In this document: piece by piece, positions 12,535 to 22,660 of the stretch
Layout of the letters: the number at the start of each line of letters is the position of its first letter
Numbering within the stretch: the first letter of the stretch is position 1
From: Spirogloea muscicola
Lineage: Eukaryota > Streptophyta > Zygnematophyceae > Spirogloeales > Spirogloeaceae
Assembly (NCBI GenBank): GCA_009602725.1
Contig: WELB01000150.1
Location: forward strand, 164,822 to 228,821
Direction of reading: 5' to 3'
DNA length: 64,000 nucleotides
Program-made: the position numbers and the translations under genes
The notes under the pieces: model-generated
What the model saw: only the letters and a program-made list of their open reading frames with translations
What the model was told of the DNA's origin: nothing
Database searches by the model: none

Positions 12535-12706
12535 AAGTCACACTTAAGTCACTGCAAGCATTTGAAATATGCAATGTCTGATGAACCACAGCACAGCTAG
12601 TAAAAGACTTGTTCGGAATTTGCTGCTTAACATCAACTTCAAGAGAAGCCAGCACTAGGGGCTACGAAGTGTATTTCAAATGCTTGCAGTGACTTTAGTG
12701 TGACTT
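12535..12706. repeat. Inverted repeat with 35-bp arms (MITE-like or 3' UTR hairpin)
   Basis: Left arm 12535-12569 (AAGTCACACTTAAGTCACTG...) and right arm 12672-12706 are reverse complements with about one mismatch, separated by about 100 bp. The right arm ends 9 bp from the stop codon of the minus-strand hexosaminidase gene, so the whole structure falls in its 3' UTR. It could be a small non-autonomous DNA element or an RNA hairpin. No convincing target duplication was seen. Confidence 0.7.
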
Positions 12707-12715
12707 GCAGCACTC

Positions 12716-14676
12716 TCAGAGCTGCCTGCTTGATGATGTTGTATTGGCTGCATGGCGGAGAATGTCGGCAACAATGGCATGGTGCTCGCTGCAACCGATG
12801 AGCTGTAATTGGGCTGTGCTAAAACTCTCCTCAAACGTGTCCGCCTGCGGAGGTGTCGTGCGCACATATGTCTGCGCGAGGTGGCGTGCCCGTGCGCCAG
12901 CCTCACGCAGCCGTGCTGGCGACACGCGACCCGCTGCCACGGCATTGGTGATGGCATCGATTACGCCGACCTGGCGGCTTTCCGTGTGACACACCAGCAC
13001 CATGTCCATGCCAGCAGCCAGCGCCTGCACAGCGGCCTCTGGCACACTGTAGTGCTTGGCAATGGCACCCATCTCAAGGCAATCGCTGATCGCCACACCC
13101 TCAAAGCGCAAGGGGCCACGCAGATGCTGCAGGGCGCCAGCACTGAGCGATGCTGGCTTGCCCGTGTCCTCGCCACCACTGTCCAATGCAGCCACAGCGA
13201 TGTGCGCGACCATGACCGCTGCCACATCGGCCTCCACGGCCTTGGCAAATGGCCGCAGCTCAACAGCCTGCAGCCTGGCAAGGTCATGACGGAGCACTGG
13301 CAGCTCCAGGTGGCTGTCCAGCGACGTGTCACCATGCCCTGGGAAGTGCTTGGCGCACGCGGCGACGCCCTCACGCTGCAAAGCGCGCACAAAGCGGTAG
13401 CCCATCTCGGCGACCACGTCCGGCAGCGGGCCGAAAGACCGCCGCCCAATGACCGGGTTTGCCGGGTTGCTGTCCACGTCCACAACAGGCGCAAAGTCCA
13501 TGTCGATATTGACAGCGCGGAGCTCCCGGCCGAGTACTGTGCCAGCGGAGGCGGCAGCGTCAGCGGCAGCGCCGTGCAGGGACCCGAGGACGCGTGCCGC
13601 GGGCACCGGCGTGAAAGGTGGCCCCAGCCGCGATACAGGGCCGCCCTCCTGGTCCACAGCGATCAGGAACGGCCGCGGCGCCGCCTCCCGCTTCAGGTCC
13701 GTGCACAGCTGCGCGACCTGCACCATCAACGGCAGGCAACGAGGTGGAGCTCGTCAGTGTGTTGCCATGTTGCCTGAAGTGCCTAGTAAAGTGCATCCAG
13801 ACATAACAGGCGCTGGTTGGCCCTGCCCAAAGCCTGGCAGCAGCTGAGAACGTTTCGCTGGCGATGGTGCTGCTGCCCCAGAGTCATGCGAAGCGCCAGG
13901 GAGGTCAGGCGAGCGAGCCCGAGTCAGACAAGGATTGCAAGGCGTCCCCAGCCTGCACGGCTCTGCGTTCAGTGAAGCTGCGTGGCCTGACGACTGGCTC
14001 GGCCTCCAAACGGGTCTGAGAAGGGTGCAGTGGCGGTGCCGGAGACTGCAGCGCAGACCTGCTTCGGGCTGTCGAAATTGCGAGAGAAGAGGATGGCGCC
14101 GCCGGCGCCTGCCACAGCGCGTCGCGCACGAGAGGAGCAGGCGGATCAGTGCTGCCGACAGGCCCCGCGCCGTCTACAGCGCTGGCAGCCACGTCAGTGG
14201 CACACCACCTCCGACTGGCACAGGCGGCGGTTGCGGAAATGGCCTTGGGGGGATTAGAGATTCTGGGTTTTGTGTTTAGGAGGTGCAGCTCTGACGTCAG
14301 GCCGGCGTCCGCCCGCGCCCCGGCCTTGGGTGGTGGGGAGGCGCAGTGGAAGAATTACTGGAACCCAATACAACCATGTCTACCATCTCAAGGTGCGGTG
14401 CGGAGGTCGTGCGGCCGCTGCGCCGCCACTGCGGCTGCCGTCACGATGGCTGCGGCCAAAGCCGCAAGCCCGAGCGCCGGCGCCGGAGACGAAGGAGGGC
14501 TCTGGGTGAGGGACTGAGGGTTTTGGGTTTCAGGGTTTCGGGGTTTGAGGCGCACGCACCGAGGCGGATGAGGCGCCGCGCGTGGGCGCCCAGCCGCTTG
14601 CCGTCGAAGCCGNGGGCAGCGGAGCTTCGACCAGCACGGGGTCCGGCGGCTCCGGCGCCGCCGGCCGCGGCGCCAT
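12716..14676 (-). CDS. nagZ-like: Beta-N-acetylhexosaminidase, glycoside hydrolase family 3
   Basis: The product resembles bacterial NagZ, which cleaves terminal N-acetylglucosamine by a retaining mechanism. Exon 3 (13717-12716) carries most of the enzyme: FLIAVDQEGGPVSRL, then NPVIGRRSFG, AKHFPGHGDTSLDSH (His acid/base loop) and AISDCLEMGAI with the nucleophile Asp. Exon 2 (14108-14059) encodes GGAILFSRNFDSPKQ and exon 1 (14676-14560) encodes GFDGKRLGAHARRLIRL; phases match at both junctions. In exon 1 the frame from the ATG (MAPRPAAPEPPD) changes across the single n at 14613, so that n hides an unknown number of bases. No clear signal peptide is seen. Expected length is about 390 residues, near the usual NagZ length. 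Bacterial-style NagZ in a green alga could be an old transfer, but its introns show it is fully nuclear. Confidence 0.9.
14518..14550. repeat. Degenerate telomere-like repeats in intron 1 of the hexosaminidase gene
   Basis: Four imperfect units (GGGTTTTGGGTTTCAGGGTTT and the following GGGGTTTGAGG, read in two pieces) sit 10-40 bp inside intron 1. A second patch lies at 14263-14280 (GGGTTTTGTGTTTAGG) in the same intron. These resemble TTTAGGG plant telomere units. Confidence 0.5.
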
Positions 14677-14819
14677 GGCCGCCGCGGGGCGGGCCCTCGA
14701 TATCTTCCCGCTAGTTCGTCGCTAGGACTCCGGCTGAAGGCACACCGCCTCCGGGGCTTCTCGACATCTCCTCGCCAGGTCTTCGGTAAGTGGGAGCGCT
14801 GAGGCGGCAAGTATGTATG

Positions 14820-15080
14820 GAAGGTCACACGCAGGACGAGGGAGAACCCCATGCAGAAGAAAGAGCGGGTGTGAAGGCCAGCCAAGTGTTCATGACTACG
14901 TGAAGTCAGTTGAGCTGCGGGGATGAAACGGAGTGCGTCTTAAGTGATGGAGGGCCTGTGTGGCCAAGAACCACGGCAAGCACATCGACATATGTATATC
15001 ACCTGCTGCTAAGCTGACCCGCTCAGTAACTACGAGTCAGCACATAGAGGTCGCTGACTGATGGGAGGGAGATGGTCTGT
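14820..15080 (-). mobile_element. 5'-truncated LINE end
   Basis: The minus-strand frame ends LPSVSDLYVLTRSY with its stop at 15023. Downstream 3' UTR sequence (TGAAGGCCAGCC, then AGGGCCTGTGTGGCCAAG and GCAAGCACAT) is shared with copies at 39860-40140 and 54130-54290. Confidence 0.65.
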
Positions 15081-15559
15081 GAGAGTGAGGTTGAGATTTG
15101 TAGTGCGAGAAAGCAGTCTGCTTGGACCTTGTCCAAGCCATTCAAGGCTGGCCCTTCACAGCCATCGCCCCTTCTGGATGTGCTTGTATGGAACCTCGCC
15201 CTACACATGCAGTCAGGGTGAGCAGTCCTTGTTGAGTTCGGCTCTGTTGAGTTCGGCTGTAGGGGGTTCAGGGACCAACCCACTACACAAGTAAAGCACT
15301 AGCGCATCGGCGCAGCGGAAGACAGGCCCCGTGGCGCCGCCGTCCGGCGGCGGCTCCACCTCCTGGGCGCAGGCCGGCGCAGCAGGCCCCGCAGCAGAGT
15401 GCGGAGGCGGCTGCGGCGGTGAGCAGCGACAAGGCTGCTCTTGGGCTCCACCCGCTTCGAACTCCTGTCGAGCCTCAGCCCCAAGGCTCTTCGTGCTTCT
15501 CCGTGCCACCCCCCTCCAGGGGTATGAGCGGGTCGCCCCATGGCCCGCCTTGCGGCGGG

Positions 15560-15960
15560 CCAAACATCCACCCTTGAACGTCGTGTGGCTTAACCAAACG
15601 GCTGGATCGTTACAGTGCTTGTTCTGTCCCGCTGCTTTGACTCCAACTTGCGGCTGTAAATCGGAAATTTTGGAGTGGATATGCATGGTAGCCATTATGC
15701 TGCTCAGTCGTTGGCGACTTCACTTTTTGCAGGCCCATTTTATGTAGGCCCACTTCATGCACTTAGATCTCGCCTGAATACTTCATTGGCCAAATGTGGC
15801 CACTTCTTTTCTGATTCATATTGGGGCTTCCCCTCCTTGTGAGCTGGCCTTACATAGCCACTGCCTCCTTCCTATGTGCTTGCCTTTGTACTTAGCCATT
15901 TGGCCTTCGTTTGTTTCAAATACACGAAATTATTTTTCAGCTAGCACTAGCTTTTGCTGA
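15560..15960 (+). mobile_element. LINE 3' UTR-like repeat, plus orientation
   Basis: The stretch ending TGTGCTTGCCTTTGTACTTA...TTTGTTTCAAATACACGAAA is the reverse complement of sequence at about 39845-39905 and 45030-45080 and therefore belongs to the same LINE family in the opposite orientation. The GC-rich block before it (15296-15560) is unassigned. Confidence 0.5.
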
Positions 15961-16267
15961 ACAGTGTGTTTGCTTGATAAGGCCTCCGTTCCATGTCATG
16001 CGTACAGCTTGCGTTCTCTGTCCTTCAAGCAGAAGGGGGCGATGGTTTTGAGAGGCAAGCCCAAACGTGGTGGACAAGGTCAAAGGGCCGGGCCGTGTTG
16101 CGTAACCACGAAGCTCTACCTTGATTCGCTATTGCAGAGCTACGTGAATCCCTTGTCAACAATCGCATAATGAAGGTGAAACCCCTCGGTCAGACCTTCA
16201 GCAGGGCTCCACTAAATGCAATCCGTCCTAGTCTAGTTTATGTAGGTGCTCGCCACAGCCTTTAACG

Positions 16268-16385
16268 TGATACGATCATACCAGGGCCACTACACCGGAT
16301 CCCATCAGAACTCCGAAGTTAAGCTCCCTTGGGCGAGAATAGTACTGGGATGGGTGACCTCCCGGGAAGTCCTCGTGTCGTATCC
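16268..16385 (+). rRNA. 5S ribosomal RNA gene
   Basis: The sequence matches the eukaryotic 5S rRNA along its whole length. The terminal stem pairs GATACGA (16269-16275) with TCGTATC (16378-16384). Conserved segments include CACCGGATCCCATCAGAACT, CGAAGTTAAGC and the internal promoter box GGATGGGTGACCTCCCGGGA. Length is about 118 nt. It stands alone in the window, among LINE debris, rather than in a tandem array. The internal promoter elements look intact, so it may be transcribed by RNA polymerase III, but an isolated relocated copy is also possible. Confidence 0.93.
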
Positions 16386-16386
16386 A

Positions 16387-16397
16387 TTTTGCTTTTT
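16387..16397 (+). terminator. T-run Pol III terminator after 5S rRNA
   Basis: TTTTGCTTTTT starts two bases after the 5S terminal stem, as expected for an RNA polymerase III stop. Confidence 0.7.
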
Positions 16398-16529
16398 GGA
16401 TGGTCGCACGTCCAACTCATCTTCAACGTGTAGCCAAGATAAGAGTTTGTGTTAGTTTACGTACACACTTTTAAAGTGGCCATTGACTAGAGGTGGGAGC
16501 CCGCCCACAACACTTCTTCACGACAAGCT

Positions 16530-16625
16530 GATCAACAATTTCTCCAATGAACGGCAATGGCTGTGAGAGGCCAGCCCAAAACCGAGAACCGAGAAGCACT
16601 CCCCCACTCGCTTTCCTCCAGAATT
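16530..16625 (-). mobile_element. LINE 3' UTR-type unit
   Basis: AACGGCAATGGCTGTGAGAG followed by GCCAGCCCAAAACCGAG is one copy of the recurring stem unit in minus orientation. No coding remnant is seen. Confidence 0.45.
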
Positions 16626-16849
16626 CTTCTCGGCCTGCTTCACTGCCAGCGGCCCCGCCATGGCCGCGCCACGCGGCAGCACCAGGGCTGACGTCAGGGC
16701 TATAAGGAGGCATTTTCCGGGTCAGCCTGACGTGAGGCCGGGGGGGTTCTTGAGGGCCAAATAACTTACGTGATTTATTCCTCGTCCAGGAGGCCCCCCT
16801 CCTCGCCGCCAAAGATGCGGGCTTCCGCCCCCTTCCACGGCCAGGCCCC

Positions 16850-16863
16850 GGGATGGGTGACCT
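16850..16863 (+). other. 5S box C-like 14-mer
   Basis: GGGATGGGTGACCT is identical to positions 16347-16360 of the 5S gene and lies about 490 bp downstream, just before the quinone reductase gene. It may be a tiny 5S-derived fragment or chance. Confidence 0.3.
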
Positions 16864-17066
16864 GCATTGCCGGCCGGCTCCGATCACTGCCGGCGAAAAT
16901 CACCTCCCGCCCACATCGAAAGCTTGTCCGCCTCAGGAGGCACGGTGGCTCTGCATTCGCCCACCGATTTGATTCTCGAGGGCAAACTGACGCGGCCTGC
17001 CATCTCACCAGAGCTGGCCCCCAGCACCCCCCGCCGCACCCCCCGCCGCCGCGCTCCGCGGGCGCC

Positions 17067-18412
17067 ATGGCGGCCGTCGGCGGCACGGGCATACCCACCA
17101 TGGGCACCAAGGTGTACATCGTGTAAGTGCCGTCCGCCGCCTCACCGGCACCCTGGACCTCTCGCCGCTTGGGCCGGACCTTTCTGACAGCCGTTTGGGC
17201 ATCAAGCTGTCGCTAGAGCTCGGCGACGGTTCCGCTTTCACGCCGTCGTCGCCAAGGCCAGCGCCAAAGACCCTCCATAAACCCACACCGTCTTTGGCCC
17301 CTTTCCTCCCGCTGTTGCACAGGTACTACTCCATGTATGGCCACGTGAAGACGCTGGCGGAGGAGATCAAGCGCGGCTGCGACAGCGTCGAGGGCATCGA
17401 TGCCACTTTGTGGCAGGTGGTGGCCCGCCGCTGCCGGCTCTGGCGGGCAGCTCGGCACTTTGCGTTACCTTCTGGGCCTCGCACGACCCAAAAGGCTGGA
17501 GCCCCAAATGGGGCCGAAGTGTGCCTGACTGCTGGCGTGCGGCGCAGCGCAGGTGGCGGAGACGCTGCCGGACGAGGTGCTGAGCAAGATGCACGCGCCG
17601 CCCAAGGCGAATTACCCTCACATTGAGGCCGCGCAGCTGGCGGACGCGGACTGCATCATCTTCGGCTTCCCCACGCGCTACGGCATGATGTGCGCCCAGA
17701 TGAAGGCCTTCTTCGACGCCACGGGCGGCCTCTGGCGTACGCAGGCGCTCGCTGGCAAGCCCGCCGGCCTCTTCTTCTCCACTGGCTCCCAGGGCGGCGG
17801 CCAGGAGACCACCGCGTGAGCCCCACCTTCAGCTGCCCACCAACTACTGTCATCAAGTTCCTTGCTTGGCATGCTTTGCGCAGAGTACTTTTAGGTCCTT
17901 GGATACGTTTGAGCAGCCAGGTTCCCAGGTAGCCGCTGCAACTATTTGTTAGGGCCGTCAGCCGTTTCGAGGGAGGAATGGGCTTGCCGGTCAGTGCACC
18001 GCGGCCCTCATCCAGTCCTACACATCACGCGCGGTGGCCATGGAGGAGCTCTTTGCAATTGTCCTTGAGAGGAATAGCCAGTCCACCGCGAGAGCACCCA
18101 TGAGAAATACTTTGTGCGTGCTTTGACCTGGGAGGATCAGCAGGTGCTGACGCCTGATTGTGCCTATCTTATTGTAGGTTCACCGCCATCACCCAGCTCA
18201 CGCACCATGGCATGATCTTTGTGCCCATTGGCTACACTTATGGGGCTAACATGTTTGTGCTCGACGAGGTCAAGGGCGGATCGCCATATGGGGCAGGGAC
18301 GCTGGCTGGTGACGGGACCAGGATGCCCAGCAAGATCGAGCTGGAGCAGGCATTCCATCAAGGAAAGTACATATCGGCGGTGGCCAAGAAGCTCAAGACG
18401 GGCTTTGCATAA
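17067..18412 (+). CDS. NAD(P)H:quinone oxidoreductase, WrbA/FQR1 type
   Basis: This FMN-binding flavodoxin-fold enzyme makes two-electron reductions of quinones in the cytosol or plasma membrane and limits oxidative stress. Four exons are phased cleanly: 17067-17122, 17323-17416, 17553-17815 and 18178-18412, giving 215 residues, the normal length. Motifs include [20 protein letters not shown] at the FMN phosphate site, [33 protein letters not shown] and the C-terminal [16 protein letters not shown]. The start codon was chosen because the first exon [19 protein letters not shown] splices directly into the conserved strand; a second in-frame Met at residue 12 is possible. No targeting signal is apparent. 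A LINE-derived unit and a 5S gene lie upstream. Confidence 0.95.
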
Positions 18413-19030
18413 ATTACTCGCCTGGGGTGAAGAGACCCTTGATGCGTCAATAAGTAGAGCAGACGCTGCGCCAGAGCATATTGTGCTGGTCATCACTGCA
18501 TAGCCTGAGGAGGGTGGAGGGTGGTATTCTGGATGACGTGCGAGCAGGACGATTGGCTGTTGAGTAAGCCTGGCATGGAGACCCAATCGTGCCGCTGTGT
18601 GAAGCATCTGCTTGGTGCAATCACTCAGCCCAGGAGGGTTCGTTTCTAATTTATCAGAGTCGCTGGCGCCTTCCTGACAACCACTTGGCGAGTCGAAGTG
18701 TGAGCTTAGAGCAACTGCACATCCACTCCGATGCAACTTTTGAATTGCCCTCAGTATTCTCCAGAAATTGCTGCACACAAGCAGAGCAATGTAAGGCGAT
18801 AACAGCAAGAGCAGTGCCCAGGCACCTGGAGCTGAAAATGACGCGGGGAAGAGTGAAGACCAACACTACTGCTCTCAAGTACAGCGAAGATTCTCAAGTG
18901 CCGTGCCGAAGGCAGTCTGCAGTACACTTGTGTGTAAAGATGATGGAGGTAAGGTTTCCAATGCTCGCCGAGCTCCGCCCCGTGCCTCAGTCGCTAAACT
19001 GTCGCTTCTCCCAGGGTCCCATGTTGAGCT
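18413..19030. other. 3' flanks of two convergent genes
   Basis: This interval holds the 3' UTRs of the quinone reductase (+) and the cystinosin homologue (-). No coding sequence or repeat was recognised. Confidence 0.5.
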
Positions 19031-20847
19031 TCATCGAGTGGGGCCCACCCCCGGCGGGGCAGGATGGGCCCCGTCCCCATTTGGGGGCTGCAGCAGTGGC
19101 GCGCGGTGACCAATGTCATCGTCTTCACTGCCATTGTTGCCTCCCAGCAGGCCATCTGCACGGCTGCCCACCTTGCCAGTGCGCTGTCGACGGCTGCTGT
19201 CGGGGTAGAGCATGTAGTGCTGCACAACAAAGAGGAGGTCGAAGCCCAACGTCTCCTGCACATGACCAAAGTCCGACAATGTAAAGAATGATCAACAAAC
19301 ACAATCTGCAGCAGTTATGCCCCATGCATGGCTTGTTGAGGATTCACACAAGTCTTATAAGTCTTGCTAGGTCAGGCAGGGATGCCGAGCCAACCAGGGA
19401 CAGGCCGAGCTTGCCAACATTGCCGGAAAAGTTCTCGAACGAGCCTGTGCCCACAGCCCCCCACTCGGAAGATTGTGAGAATCGAGGAGCTGACGGACCA
19501 GAACAAGCCGGCCGCTTTCTGCATCTGCAGCAGCCGAGCTGCAAGGGAGGAGGCCTTGAGGAGGAGCGCCGCACGTTGGTCAATGGCAAAGACTAGCATC
19601 TGGAGGAGCGCGGCGACTGCGCCGGTGAGGTCGAGGAGGATGTTGGAGATGCTCCACCCGACCGTGCTGCGCCGTCGGTAATTCATGTATGCCTGCAGCA
19701 TGGCGCTGCCGATCTTGACTTGGCGGCTCGCAAATCGTGTAAGCACGTAGAGCTCTTGTTAGCACGAACACTCTGACTGTCCAAGTCTACCAAGCACCGG
19801 CTTTAGTGAACCCTTGTCGGCCCAGCTACGCCTCGCCCAAGTCACGGCAGCACCAATGGCTGAGGTTTATGTGCGCGGCCTGTGCACCGTCATGGGCTCA
19901 AGGTGTTTGAGATGGCACACCTGGGGCATGTACTTGATGGCAGTCATTGTCAGCTGCAAGTAGCTGCAAGCAACAAGCCAGCCCGTGCCGCCGTGGTTGA
20001 CCCAAGAGGCCCGTGCCGCAGTCAGCACAACTTCTGCTGGCATAGCCAACTTCGATTCAGGACGATTGTGTATCGTGGGAGTGAGGCCAGCGCGGTGGAG
20101 TAGCATCGCGGAAAAGAGGCGCACAGCACAGACCCACCTGAAGAAGGTGACGAGCCAGAGCCAGGCGCCGCTGACGGCACCGAGGACCGTGCAGACGGCG
20201 GCTGCAGCCCATGCGGCCATCGTGATGAGCAGTCCCGAACGCGAGATCCGCTGGCCGCCATGCTGGCAGAGGGCACAGTGCCGAATGAAGGGACTCATCA
20301 GTCGCAAATCAATGGAGGATGTCGCTGTTCACACGACGTTTGCAAATGCATCTCGAAACTCTCACTGACACTTGGTAGCTCATTACGTACAGAAGTAGAC
20401 ACCTCAGACTGTCTCTGTCAATAGCCTAATCATAGATTACATGTGAACTCTATCGCACCTTGGAAATGCAAAATGATAAGCGGAGCTGCATTGCGCTAGA
20501 GCTAGGTGCTGCGTCGATGTGCGTGCCCAGCTCACCTCGTACCGCAGGACCTGCCAGACGGTGATGGCTGTGAGGAGGACGGCGTGCACGGAGAAGGCCA
20601 CGTCGCTAGCCGCCACTGGGATGAGCTGCAGCCGCCGGGCCACGGCGCAAGCCCTCAGGCCGGCTGCAGGAGCCACCGAGCACGGCGCTGGCTCGCGCAG
20701 CCCACGGCCGTCACCTCCTTGGGCCCGTGCTTGCGGCGGTACTGGCGCTGCACGGCGGGGCTGAAGAAGAGCGCAGCGTTGGAGATGAGGTAAGCCGTGT
20801 GCTTGGTCATGTTGAACGCCACAAAGTCGAAGTTGAGCCCCACGACG
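19031..20847 (-). CDS. Cystinosin homologue (lysosomal/vacuolar cystine-proton symporter), 5' end missing
   Basis: Cystinosin exports cystine from lysosomes or vacuoles with protons and has seven membrane spans and two PQ-loops. Seven exons read on the minus strand: 20847-20715, 20625-20536, 20262-20138, 19963-19921, 19692-19575, 19444-19395 and 19255-19031, all in phase. They encode VVGLNFDFVAFNMTKHTAYL, then IPVAASDVAFSVHAVLL, WLWLVTFF, the second PQ-loop TAIKYMPQAYMNYRRRSTVG, WSISNILLDLTGAV and LGFDLLFVVQHYMLYP. The tail is hydrophilic and ends before a TGA at 19031. The first exons (signal region, first helix and first PQ-loop) are absent between 20847 and the (GA)n gap at 21206-21270, so the gene's beginning probably lies inside that gap. 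An alternative is a mis-join. Identity is secure. Confidence 0.93.
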
Positions 20848-21204
20848 CTGTAAGCGACAGGGGACTGGTCAGAAAGTGCTGCAGAGCCAGCCGCAGACGA
20901 CAGCACACACTCGTGTGCCTGGTCAAGGATATGAGAAGCGCCGACATGAGGCGTCACAAACAGCGCTGTACAGTGGCAAAAACCAAGGGTTGGATCTGAT
21001 GAGGTGAGAGCGAGAGCGAGGCGAGCGTGTGTGACTGCTAAGAGGAGGGAGTCAGAAATACAGAGAGGAGGGAGTCAGAAGTACAGACAGTGGCACCGCT
21101 AAGAGGAGGGGGTCAGAAGTACAAAGAGGAGGGTGAGATAGAGAGGAGCAAGAGAGGTGAGAGAGTGAAACGAGCTAGCACGCGCGCAAGCGCGCGCGCG
21201 CGCG

Positions 21205-21205
<1 letters not shown>

Positions 21206-21269
<64 letters not shown>

Positions 21270-21270
21270 N
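21206..21270. repeat. (GA)n microsatellite ending in a collapsed gap
   Basis: About 30 GA units run up to a single n at 21270, preceded by a (GC)n patch at 21183-21204. Two minus-strand genes are both cut here: the condensation-domain gene loses its 3' half and cystinosin its 5' exons. The n therefore hides a substantial stretch. Confidence 0.8.
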
Positions 21271-22407
21271 GCCGCGTGCGTGCGCCACGCCCTCCAGCGA
21301 CGACCGTGTCGCTGCATCGATGGCAAAGTCGACTCTGCCGGCGCGGCACGGCAGCGCTGCCGTCGCCCTGGGTCTGGGTGGGGTGCCAGCCAGCCGCAGC
21401 TGCTCGGGGTCGCGCCCCAGGAGCCCCGCCCAGAAGGCCAGCTCCGCCTTGCCTGCGCCTGCCGCCAAGTGCTCCGCCTCCCACCGCACATATTCCCCAT
21501 AGCTCGCCACCTGGCGGCTCGTAGTAGGTAATGATCTTAGTACTTTACTTATCAAATGGTCAATGAGTTGCTCATCAATCGTCCACCGTCCAGTCAATAG
21601 TCACATCATTAGTCATTGATTCGACTCACTAAGAGACCAAGACGTATCAATCCACCCTGGCAAAGACTAGGATCTCGTGGCTTCTGCATCCTTCTGCTGG
21701 TGACGGCTGCGGTGAAGCTGGGCTAGCCATGGCTGCCTGCACAGCCTGCAGTCGTCCTCCTCACCTTGGGCAGCACGACTGCGGCACCGTGCGCGTAAGT
21801 CGCCACAAGCTCCCGGTAGAAGGCCGCTGCGGCGATGCCGTCCGAGATCATGTGGCTCCAGGCGAGGACAAAGCGGTGCTCGTCGGCCGCTGTGCGCACG
21901 AGCGTCGCGCGGAAGAGCCAGCCCTGTGCCATGCACCCACCTCAGACCACTCTTAGGTACAATCCCACGAGGATCTATCAGAGATCTGGAGTGGAGAAGG
22001 AGAAGCAGAGATAGCAAACGAGGGGAGGGGCCCGGCCTATGCACCTGAGTCTTCATGTCGAATCGCCGTGTGGCCGTCTCTATAGCTGATGCAACGGCTG
22101 CTGCCTTGGCAGGCCCCTCGCTCAAGTGCGACACGTCCTGGATGTCCAGCCGGAAAGGCGGCGTAATGGGCCCCGGGTCGACCTGCTCGACGCAGCGGAA
22201 GATGCGGTGCATGTTGCGGAGGAACGCAGGGCCGAGCGCGCCAGACAGTGCACCCGAGACGCACTGCATGAACGCGCCGCTGAACCCCGTCGGCACCGCT
22301 GTCTTTGGGCCCCACTGCTCGAGCACAGCCGCCAGCAGGCGAGCCCCCAAGCCACCATTCTCCGCTGCAAAACGTAGCCGCAGCGCCTGGTGCCGCGTCA
22401 CCAGCAG
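21271..22407 (-). CDS. NRPS-type condensation-domain protein, internal fragment
   Basis: Three in-phase exons (22407-22045, 21923-21765, 21510-21271) encode about 254 residues resembling the N-terminal half of a nonribosomal peptide synthetase condensation domain. Such domains join acyl or aminoacyl groups through an HHxxxDG His. Visible are LLVTRHQALRLRF (rH..LR motif), WLFRATLVR, the catalytic segment AWSHMISDGIAAAAFYRELV (about 21838-21856, with the second His, Asp and Gly kept) and SYGEYVRWEAEHL...AFWAGLLG. The first motif His is Ser. The C-terminal half is lost in the gap at 21270. The exon start at 22407 is a splice acceptor, yet no upstream exon was found before the divergent PPR gene. 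It could instead belong to a related stand-alone acyltransferase (PapA or wax-ester type). No adenylation or carrier domain is present. Confidence 0.75.
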
Positions 22408-22489
22408 CTGCACAGCAGGGGGGTTTAGGGAATGTTGAGAGTGCAGGACGTTGGTAGGGGAAAATGCACAAGAATCACATAGAGAGACA

Positions 22490-22580
22490 CAGAGGGAGAG
22501 AGAGGGGGATAAAGTACGAGGAAGGGGGTGGGATAGGAGGGAGGGAAGGAGGGAGGGAGGGAGGGAGGGAGGAAGGGGAG
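22490..22580. repeat. GGGA-rich purine repeat
   Basis: A polypurine stretch of GAGAGAGGGGG and repeated GGGAGGGA units lies between the condensation-domain gene and the PPR gene. It may act as a spacer or promoter element for the two divergent genes. Confidence 0.6.
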
Positions 22581-22660
22581 GTGCAGGCTGTGGAGGGATT
22601 TGCTTGACTCTTTCACCTGGCCTGCAGTTGCTGTCGTGCCGAGATCGATACACATTGCTG

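Noticed and set aside
12809-13777. 322-codon plus-strand frame opposite the hexosaminidase
   Set aside because: It is antisense to a clear GH3 catalytic domain and is open only through codon bias.
21207-21270. Ser-Leu or Arg-Glu repeat protein encoded by the GA tract
   Set aside because: It is simply a dinucleotide microsatellite read in frame.
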